A stretch of 64,000 bases of DNA from Sinotaia quadrata (lineage: Eukaryota > Mollusca > Gastropoda > Architaenioglossa > Viviparidae). This document shows, one piece after another, positions 56,301-64,000 of the stretch. Where the stretch lies: assembly GCA_028829895.1 (NCBI GenBank), contig CM054180.1, forward strand, positions 99,510,635-99,574,634, given 5' to 3'. The notes below the pieces were generated by a model. The model did no database searches and had not been told where the DNA came from. It was given only the letters and a program-made list of their open reading frames with translations. The translations under genes and the position numbers were made by a program. Every line of letters begins with the position of its first letter. Within the stretch, counting starts at the first letter, position 1.

Positions 56301-59300
56301 AGAAAAATGTTTGAACCTATATGGAGACATATTTGATATCTATAAGGAGAAAAATGTTTGAACCTATAGATATTTAATATCTATACATGGAGACAGATAT
56401 TTGATATCTATAGAGAGATATATATGATATCTTAATGGATACAGATATTTGATAGCTATTTGACTATTAGTATGGAAACACTTATTTGATATCTATATGG
56501 ATACATATTTGATATCTAAAAGGAGACACCTATTTGATATCTAAATGGAAACAATATTTCATATCGAAATGGAGACAAATATTTGATATCTAAATGGAGA
56601 CAGATGTTTGATATCTAAATAGACACAGCTATTTAACATCTAATGGAGACAGATATTTGGAAATAAATAAATGGAAACAATATTTCATTTCTAAATGGAG
56701 ACAGATATTTGATATCTAAATGGAAACAATATTTCATATCTAAATGGAGACAGATATTTGATATCTAAATGGAAACAATATTTCATATCTAAATGGAGAC
56801 AGATATTTGATATCTAAATGGAAACAGATATTTGATGGCTGAAGGACAAGCACAAATTCAAGGAGGAGCTGCCATGATAATCATTTGGTAAGTCACTCAC
56901 TTTAGAAGGGTTACTTTTGAAATTAGTACTTTTTTATAAAATTATTTTAAAATTATACTTTTTCAAAGGACATTCATTCGCATTTGATTAGTAATATTGT
57001 TTGTACATATCAGTTTCCCTTTTAACTTTATTTAACCTGTGTACATCAAATATCTGTGCAAAAATGTAATCCAATATGAACCACACTGTAACCTGATTTG
57101 TAATCCACTGCCAAATTCAGATAAATTTGTTGTTTATTCAGTGCATAACTTATATAATGCAAATCATTTAATTAATATATTTACTGAATTTTCTGCTATT
57201 GTATTCTATAATAGAATTTTGGTGTGTAACTCTTGATCAGTTTGTTGTCTGGAAATGCTGAAACATGATTTAAATGCCTATTCAAATTTATTCAATTAAA
57301 GAACATGTTCCTGTTAGATTAAGGCTGTTTAGTCTTTCTCTCTTTTAGTGAGGTTTGCATCTGATTTGTCATTTGTAATAAGTTTACCTGACATTTTTAT
57401 TTATAAAATTCTCACTTGATTCAGGTATAAATGTATTAATTAAGCACTCCACTGTCATTCATATTTTTACTAATATTATTATTATTACAAACATGACTCA
57501 AATAATATAGGAACACAACATTTAGTACTTAGATTGTGTACTCGCAAAGCACATTTAATGAATACTGCCCATTTGTGTGTTGCCAGGTAACACTCTGAGC
57601 ACACCAAATGTCATGAAAAATGTAATGTGTGCATGAAAACCTTACCAACAAGCACAATCTTGACTTTGGGGTGCTCAGTAAGGTAGTCATCATACTGCTG
57701 TACCAAGTCATCTTCACTGACTATAGGTATCTTAATCTCCATAAACAAGGCTGTCACATCTGCAAGACACCAAACAAACCACTTAAAATCACTTCTTTTA
57801 CAGAGCATTTCTGAATTTAAACTTTAATGGTTTATACTGGTTTATACCTAAGTTGTAATGAAAAAACAATTTAAAGATGCAGAAAAATAAAATGAAGCTT
57901 CTTCAGAATGTTATACAGGTTACAGCATATCAGATTAATTTTGTGAATTGTTTTCCATTAAAAGACTGCTTTTAATAATCTACAGGCACCTACATTTGTT
58001 GTTTATAGATCTCTCCATACATGCATTTTAGAGGCATCAAGATATTGCAAAATTCTTCCAAGATTTCCACCTATTTTTAATCATTCCTGTCACAGTGACT
58101 AAATACTATAGCATGTTTTTCTTCTGAGGTGAGTGAGACAGAGTGATACCATACTTTAGAGAGATTTAATGTCATTTTGAGAGAGGAGTGATGTAATGTC
58201 TGAGAGAGGAGTGATGCCATGTTGGAGAGAGGAGTGATGTCATATTTGAGAGAGGAATAGTGCTATGTTTGAGAGAGGAGTGATGTCATATTTGAGAGAG
58301 GAATAGTGCTATGTTTGAGAGAGGAGTGATGTCATATTTGAGAGGAATAGTGCTATGTTTGAGAGAGGAGTGATGTCATATTTGAGAGAGGAATAGTGCT
58401 ATGTTTGAGAGAGGAGTGATGTCATATTTGAGAGAGGAATAGTGCTATGTTTGAGAGAGGAGTGATGTCATATTTGAGAGAGGAATAGTGCTATGTTTGA
58501 GAGAGGAATAGTGCTATATTTGAGAGAGGGATAGTGCTATGTTTGAGAGAGGAATAGTGCTATTGAGAGAGGAATAGTGCTATGTTTGAGAGAGGAATAG
58601 TGCTATGTTTGAGAGAGGATAAATGCTATGTGTGTGAGGATTGTGCCTGTTTAAGAGAGGAGTTATACCATGTTTGAGAGCAATGTCATGTACGAGAAAG
58701 TAGTGGTGGTACCATTTAAAAAAGGAATGAGTCCAAGTCTGAGAATGCTAGTAGGATTACTCTAATACTAAAAGTTATGTGTTGTAAACCTTTATAATGA
58801 TTTAATGATGTTAACAATATTACTCTTTGAAATTATAATGACAGACATCTTTCAGCTTTACATCAATTTTGAAACATGTCAGAATTCAATAGTTGTGACA
58901 GAAAGACTAGAACTCAGTGAAAACTAGCAAACATTCTGAAAATAAGTTTCAAATGAACAAATGGGAGGGGGAAAAAATTCTTATTTTTCTCACTTCTGGG
59001 ATTATTATACAGGGTATTATATTTTCTGAACACTTGAAATGCACTTTTTAAATGCTAATAAAGACTTTTTTTATCCCCACTTGTGTTGAAAAATATATTT
59101 TCTAAGGCAAAAAACACCAAAAATGCAAAAGTTTAACTCAGGATTGCCACCATTAATTGTAATGTAAAAAGTAAAATGGCACATGGAAAAAGAAAGGATT
59201 ACCCAACCCCCCACATCATAGTTGACAAAACAATTTCGTTTGTGAAATAAATAGTTTCTTTAGATATTTATTTATGGTTAGTTAGAAGTCAAAGCTTGAT

Positions 59301-62300
59301 GGGATAAGTAAAATTCAGTGCAGAACGTTTCTACTGCCTGTTCGAATTACAGGCAATGTTTGAATTTTCAAAATGGTGGCCGAGTAGCGATGAGTACGCA
59401 CAATATAAAGAGTTATTTTGACAATTACCAAACATTTACTTTAATAAATTATACACTACTTATACATCTGTAATTATGGGTCTGAATTGCACTGCTTTGA
59501 TGAATTATATTGCAATTCTAAGAAAAAGATCAGCCTCTTAAAATAAAGGCATGTTATTTGTAAAGCAATTCAAATAATTATTCTTATACAATCCCTGCTA
59601 ATTATTCTGTGTATATAACTATATATGGGGTTAAAAACCTGTTTTTTAAAAGAAATGTTTGCCATGAGATTTACAACAAAAATTCATCAGTTATATGGAA
59701 ACAATCCTTCGTGAAACCCGTTCTGAGTGTCATTTACAGCATTATAACCAATAAGATGAATTTTTAGCTTTCATCATTTCTACTACAAATTTTAAAATAT
59801 ATAAATGGGGGAATATATAGAATATATAAATGTATTTATAAATTAACAGTCTGTACTATTTGTGAATAGTACACAGTGCACTTATTATAATAATTAAGGA
59901 AAGTTTTTTTTAACAAAAATATTTGTATGACTGATGAGAGAAGACATAATAATAAATACACACACATGAAGACAAAGAAATGCACAAAACATTAAAAAGT
60001 AATAATGATCATTGATATCCAAGTTTTTATTAATAAAGCATGCCCATTGAAAAATATTCTGTTTAATAATATTTTAATTTTTACTATAAGATGTCTGATC
60101 AATTTTCCTCTAGTCTAATAAACATGTCTTAATTTTAGAAAATTTAGATATTTTATATATTTAAATAATTTTTTAAAAATCTAAATGAGATATTCTAAAA
60201 CTAACAACTGACATTGTTTTCCCAAAATAAAGACAACTTATATTCTAAATTTTTAAAATATTTGATTTTTTAAAAAAAATAATAATAATTTTTCTGTTTT
60301 TAGTCTGGTTTTATAGATAGCACAAATAAACAGGAGGTGAGAATGTAGAAGATAGAATCTTTAACTCTGTGTTGCTAAGATAGCTAAATGACTAATAGTA
60401 TTCTAATTTGGTATGGATAGGGTATATTTAGACAAAAATATTTGAACTAAGTTTTCAAGTTCTCAATGATTATTATACATGCACTTTTCTGAAAACTATA
60501 TTTTACTCCAATGATCAATATTCCAAGCATCATTTTGAATAATTAGTCTACGAACCTGAAATTTAGCACACTGGTTCCTCATATATATAGCTAGAAAGTC
60601 ACATTTGCATGAAAACCTATATGAAAATATTTTTATTTTACAATTTTTAATTTAAAATTTACATAATTTATTATTTTTTGACGAGTATATTAGCAAAAAA
60701 TCATAACTATTTTTTTTAATGTCAAATTTTTTAACAGCAATATGTAAATTTATTTAGTTCCTGTTCAGGATAAGAAAGAATCTTATTTCAAAATTTTACT
60801 TGTATAATAAATATTTTATAAATTTTTAAGAAAGTTTGAAATAGTACATATTTTTGTTCGTTCAAAAATTAATAAAATAAAAACTGAACAAGGCATTTTA
60901 AAACTAACAACTAATATTGCTTTTTTATATCAAAGGCAACTTATATTCCAGATTTGAATACTCTTGATTGATAAATAATTTTTTCCTTCTTGGTGTGTAG
61001 TAATGTGTCTTTAATCATTTAAAACATCAGGCTAACAATAAAAGGCAAAGACTAATCTACTTCATTGTGGAGATTCTCTATTTAGATTTAGTAATAAATC
61101 AGTGTGCCTGTTACTAATTCTACTAGTCTATTACTAACTATATGCCTGTTACTCGCTATACGGTGCATACCAATTACAAATTTTACACACCAATTACTAA
61201 CTCTTAAAAGCCAATTACTAGCTCTACATGCTATTACTAACTCTAGATTTAGTAACAATACATCAGTGTGCTATTACTAACTATACATGCCTATTATTAA
61301 CTCTACATGCCAATTACTAACTCTGTATGTCATTACTAACTCTGCATGCCTATTATTAACCCTAAAAGCCAATTACTGACTCTACATGTCTATTACTAAC
61401 TGAACTCTAAAAGCCAATTACTAACTCAACATACCAATTACCTACTCTATTTTTCTATTAGTAATTCTACATGCCAATTACTCTCTGTCTCTTACTAACT
61501 TTACATGCCAATTACAAACTCTAAGAGCCAATTTCTAACTCTACATGTCTATTACTAACTCTAAAAGCCAATTACTAATTCTATGTGCCAATTTCTAACT
61601 CTACATGTCTATTACTAACTCTAAAAGCCAATTACTAATTCTACATACCTATTACTAACTCTATGCACCAATTACTAATTCTACATACCTATTACCAACT
61701 ATGTGCCTATTTCAAACTCCATCTCATCATTAACTCTTTATTAGACCCACCATCAGTTCATTTTTAATATTTTCTTTATTCTCAAAGCATTGTGTTTAGG
61801 CATCAAGATCTATTAGATTTAGCACAAACCATGTGTACAAAGACTACTTGTTAACCATATATAGGCCAAAATAATCATATTACAACATTTACATACATGT
61901 ATATAGTTAGTTTAACAAAAACTATGCTAACACCTTATCCATACTATTTAACAATCTCTTCATTTATTCACTTAAGATTGGGAAAATTGTGAAAAAATGC
62001 AAAGTGAAATGGTATGGGTAAGTTACATGATCAACAGGTCTTGCCAAGACAATCATGCAAGTTACTGTGTAAGGTGGGTGAAGGACAGGAAGACAGAAGA
62101 AAAGATGGAGGATAACATCTCAGTGTGGACTGCTGAAAATGAGCAATGCAGTAAGATTAGCAGAGAAGAGAATGGAATGGAGGAAACTGGTTGTCAGGTT
62201 ATCAGTGGTGCCCCAACGGTCAACAAGACTAGGAGATAGACAGATAGGTAGATGTTTGGGGAAGGGGCACTTGCAAAAATCTTTTCTAGAATTTTATTTG

Positions 62301-62600
62301 ACCCTTACCTGTGATATTGTGGTGACTCTCATATAACATGATGTAATGCTGTGACAAACATTTTAAATTTGTTATTTAAATCATTATACTACTACTTAAA
62401 AGATCTAATAAATATAGATAAGTGACTTTAAAAATTATCGATTAGATAATCTTTATGATTCAAACTTTCTTACTAACTTTTGGGACAGATGATGTTCTCC
62501 ATATCTTTCCAAAGGTACTTCAATGAACCGTATGTTAATGAAGTTGCCAAGATTTCGTCTCCAGGACTGAATGCATAAGAGTGTAAAATAATGTTTACAC
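47188..62600 (-). CDS. PLP-dependent class V aminotransferase-fold enzyme (six exons, N-terminus outside window)
   Basis: Exons 62600-62478, 57759-57646, 54881-54729, 52725-52517, 52246-52079 and 47376-47188 join with matching phases into about 317 residues plus stop. Motifs in order: PGDEILATSLTYGSLK; VLVDHITSPSAILMPVERLV; VMVDGAHAPGQLP (Asp for the pyridine nitrogen); GADFYTGNLHKW (Lys for the PLP Schiff base); QFFSQGTRDHIPFL; LYLRISAQIYNTLDDFHRL (Arg for substrate carboxylate). These mark the isopenicillin N epimerase / cysteine desulfhydrase-like branch, also related to hercynylcysteine lyases; the animal substrate is not established. A cytosolic enzyme is likely, but the N-terminus, and any targeting signal, is beyond 64000. 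All catalytic residues in view are intact, so the gene is probably functional. Confidence 0.92.
48030..48665. repeat. Diverged tandem repeat in the last intron
   Basis: Units share 'atgagtactttgaatgcgac', 'aatgcaacataaa', 'ggccatgtgaaaacttcc' and (TTCC)n, about four copies of 150-250 bp. Intronic. Confidence 0.7.
49064..50674 (-). mobile_element. Solo LTR, family A (in the last intron)
   Basis: On the minus strand it begins TGTGGCAGAGTAAATTTG and ends TGGCATTGTGTCGCA (TG...CA). An exact 5-bp duplication GGATT flanks it (49059-49063 and 50675-50679). It shares sequence with 470-1210 and 42148-42440. It lacks coding capacity, as expected for a solo LTR. It is in the same orientation as the host gene, so its regulatory signals could affect transcripts of the aminotransferase; that is inference. 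Confidence 0.8.
50904..51199 (+). CDS. Candidate exon, antisense inside the aminotransferase intron
   Basis: A 296-base block lies between an acceptor (gcaattttacag) and a consensus donor (AACACAG|GTAAGA), with one frame open for 98 codons in AT-rich DNA where stops are frequent. It encodes SCRLQLRKLSQSITLFICDL, LPVNEPESLLVYFQKLGQKR, LLIVQDVRQSDNKSLRIVPD and YQFTLATTLNRTQ. The alternation of hydrophobic strands suggests a beta-sandwich extracellular domain; the family was not recognised. No other exon of the same gene was found. Confidence 0.45.
52079..52246 (-). CDS. Aminotransferase exon
   Basis: Acceptor cataag, donor GTAAGT; exactly 56 codons: EKILAYTSQLATEGCDLLVK ... NLRLLKIPLVLTGQTDIDKK. 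The intron before it is only 270 bp. This is the start of the small C-terminal domain. Confidence 0.9.
52517..52725 (-). CDS. Aminotransferase exon with the PLP lysine
   Basis: Acceptor tctatag, donor GTAAGT. Encodes GNLHKWTFTPRGCALLWVKQ through QFFSQGTRDHIPFLCAKHAL to FYQAVGGM. The Lys of HKW is the predicted Schiff-base residue. 209 bp; ends on a full codon. Confidence 0.95.
53158..53367 (-). other. ORF in an intron, not supported
   Basis: The 69-codon frame between exons at 52725 and 54729 has no domain and no consensus splice sites joining it to the aminotransferase frame. The flanking exons already join perfectly without it. Confidence 0.3.
54729..54881 (-). CDS. Aminotransferase exon with VDGAHAPGQ
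   Basis: Acceptor catcacag, donor GTAAAC. Encodes DHITSPSAILMPVERLVKV, CHKHGALVMVDGAHAPGQLP and LNLNLLGADFYTG (last Gly split). 153 bp. Confidence 0.95.
55990..56845. repeat. Minisatellite, about 24 bp units
   Basis: 'tatttgatatctaaatggagacag' and variants, more than 30 units, more regular toward 56845. It lies in the intron between exons 54881 and 57646. Confidence 0.95.
57646..57759 (-). CDS. Aminotransferase exon
   Basis: Acceptor ttgcag, donor GTAAGG. Encodes VTALFMEIKIPIVSEDDLVQ and QYDDYLTEHPKVKIVLV, ending one base into the Asp codon of DHITSP. 114 bp, phase 1 on both sides. Confidence 0.9.
58125..58690. repeat. Minisatellite, about 22 bp units in alternating pairs
   Basis: 'tttgagagaggagtgatgtcata' and 'tttgagagaggaatagtgctatg' alternate, giving a higher-order repeat of about 46 bp in the middle, with single-type units at the edges. 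About 23 units, in the intron between exons 57759 and 62478. Confidence 0.95.
58750..61070. other. AT-rich intronic DNA
   Basis: No exon recognised. Segments near 60120-60300 and 60600-60960 share 'aactaacaactgacattg' / 'aactaacaactaatattg' and related AT-rich runs, indicating an old internal duplication. Confidence 0.4.
61085..61725. repeat. Diverged minisatellite, about 20 bp units
   Basis: 'ccaattactaactctacatg' / 'ctattactaactctaaaag' recur about 30 times with indels. Intronic. Confidence 0.9.
62478..62600 (-). CDS. Aminotransferase exon (first in window)
   Basis: Acceptor tatacag at 62601-62607, donor GTTAGT at 62477-62472. Begins GVN (first codon split), then IILHSYAFSPGDEILATSLT and YGSLKYLWKDMEN. 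A stronger-looking donor, GTAAGA, four bases downstream would give a TAA when joined to the next exon; the GTTAGT site keeps the frame (PKN|VTALF). Confidence 0.85.
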
Positions 62601-62814
62601 CTGTATAAAAACGAAAGGATTACATGTATACATTTTCAATAGAATACTACAATAAACATTCATCCTGCTATAGTGCCCTCAGATTAAATAACTTAAATTT
62701 CACTTTATTCAGTGTTGTCAGCTTTAATTTACATTATTCATGAAATAAATCCCATCAATTTAACATTATTTGTTTTGGAGACATCGTCACCTACTGTATG
62801 CTCACACCTTCTTG

Positions 62815-63085
62815 GCACAGAGATTTGAAATGTATATAGATCTGAAATGTACATTTATCTTAAATGTACATTTATCTGAAATGTTGCACAATAGCTGAAG
62901 TATTGTACAATGATTTGATATACAATTATTTCAAATGTACATGGATCTGAAATGTTCCACAATAATTAAAATGTACAATGATTTGAAATGTTGTACAATG
63001 ATCTGAAATGTATAATTCAAAATGTATGATTTGAAACATTTATATGATTTGACATACTGAACAACATTTAGTAACACTGTAATAT
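62815..63085. repeat. Short tandem repeat, 'gatctgaaatgtaca' units
   Basis: About fifteen degenerate 15-20 bp units of the type 'atttgaaatgttgtacaatg'. Upstream of the first exon in the window; presumably intronic. Confidence 0.8.
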
Positions 63086-64000
63086 GATGTAAAATATTGT
63101 ACAATACAGTAAAGAAAACTTTCCTAGTGTCCTTGTTCTTTTCTTCGGCTTTGAATATTACCACCAAAGATTTTCTCCACTTCCTTCAATTAACCAAAAA
63201 TTAAAACTGCCATGTTCAGGCCCTCTATAAAGAGGTACTTTTTTTTTTTTTTTTACGAGTTTAGTTTGGTACAGTGTTTCATAATTATATGTGTAACTTT
63301 TTCACATGGTACCTACACATAACATGTGTATGAAATTAGTATGGTATACCATTTTACCATTATAAAACAAGATTTTTACATCACCATTTTATGTTCTTTA
63401 ATGGTTTGTGCTAGTTTTATATTATGACTTTATAAGTAATTTGCACATATACAACACCTAACAATTCATGAGTTTTTCATGACTGAAATCTATTACTTCT
63501 ATATCTGATATCCTACACTTTATCCGTGTATCTATTGTACATTTTATTTTAAATATATATGTGAATTAAGCAACTACTATCTATTATTGGTCCAAAAAAG
63601 TATGTGTGATGTACTGATCATGAATGCATGTGTGTATGTTTTTTCTGATCCAAAGAAGAATGTACTCACATGTGTATAGTACTGGTGAAGCTCAAGAATG
63701 TAGGCATTCATAAGGTTATAATACAAAAGCATTTGGCATTAAATGATTTTGCTTTAATAAAATATTTTCCTGATTCAAAACATGAGAGATGCCTGATAAC
63801 TGGTATAAACATCTGAAAACTTATGAATGCTTTATGTTTCAGTTAATTCAGAATCATGTGCTTATAATCTTAATGTACAGACCCACAAACAGCAGAATAA
63901 GCTCAGCCTTCAAAGATCTTTATTGCTAAGTATTTTGATGGCTTAAAAACTCCAGAATGGTAATTTTATTTTCTATAAAACAAAAGTAAAATACTATGCA
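63086..64000. other. AT-rich DNA upstream of the first visible exon
   Basis: The missing N-terminal exons of the aminotransferase (which should carry the 'NHGS.G' and PLP-phosphate regions) were sought on the minus strand here and not found. They must lie beyond 64000. Confidence 0.5.

Noticed and set aside
59325..59355. Palindrome TGCCTGTTCGAATTACAGGCA
   Set aside because: Seven-base arms around a TTCGAA centre may be chance in a long AT-rich intron; nothing around it suggests a function.
62931..63167. ORF MVVIFKAEEKNKDTRKVFF as an N-terminal aminotransferase exon
   Set aside because: It lacks the NHGS-type motif expected upstream and runs into a tandem repeat; phases and splice sites do not fit the exon at 62600.

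Overview
The window looks like nuclear DNA of an invertebrate animal, most likely a mollusc or another lophotrochozoan. It is AT-rich, its genes are split by GT-AG introns, and it is dense in non-LTR and Ty3/gypsy retrotransposons, MULE, hAT and mariner elements, tRNA-like SINEs with long (GT)n tails, and minisatellites. There are no prokaryotic operons. The organism call is an inference from element content; no species was identified.

The one well-supported host gene is on the minus strand in the right quarter. Six consecutive exons (62600 down to 47188) join in frame into about 317 residues of a PLP-dependent class V aminotransferase-fold enzyme of the isopenicillin N epimerase / cysteine desulfhydrase-like group. 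The PLP lysine motif (NLHKW), VDGAHAPGQ, QGTRD and RISAQIYNT are all present. The N-terminal exons lie beyond the right edge. The introns are filled with minisatellites and one solo LTR, and the last exon runs into a minisatellite that supplies the C-terminal tail and the stop codon. A plus-strand exon-like block (50904-51199) lies antisense inside the last intron.

The left and middle parts (1-44000) are mostly mobile DNA. From left to right: an LTR-family remnant (470-1210); a MITE-like inverted-repeat element (2202-2758); an exon-like block with a membrane segment (5400-5494); a solo LTR with exact target duplication (6153-7726); a minisatellite of acceptor-like units (9490-10370); a DNA transposon with inverted ends holding a broken copy of a widespread uncharacterised invertebrate protein (about 10590-12325); a LINE split by two insertions, one a second copy of the same solo LTR (14440-18960); a MULE transposase with an internal tandem repeat (20215-22060); a large LINE/hAT nest (23145-30105); a mariner copy with an internal inversion (31325-31818); a deleted gypsy element (33070-34969); a long minisatellite (35440-36175); SINEs and a second MULE with its own tandem repeat (37345-39145); a second hAT copy (39907-40815); a gypsy gag remnant with LTR ends (41045-42440); and a Mutator-like transposase remnant (43250-43960).

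The most unusual items are the TIR-bounded element carrying the uncharacterised protein, the two MULE copies with differently sized tandem expansions at the same place in the transposase, the hAT copies fused to an unrelated N/Q/T-rich ORF, and the minisatellite-encoded C-terminus of the aminotransferase.
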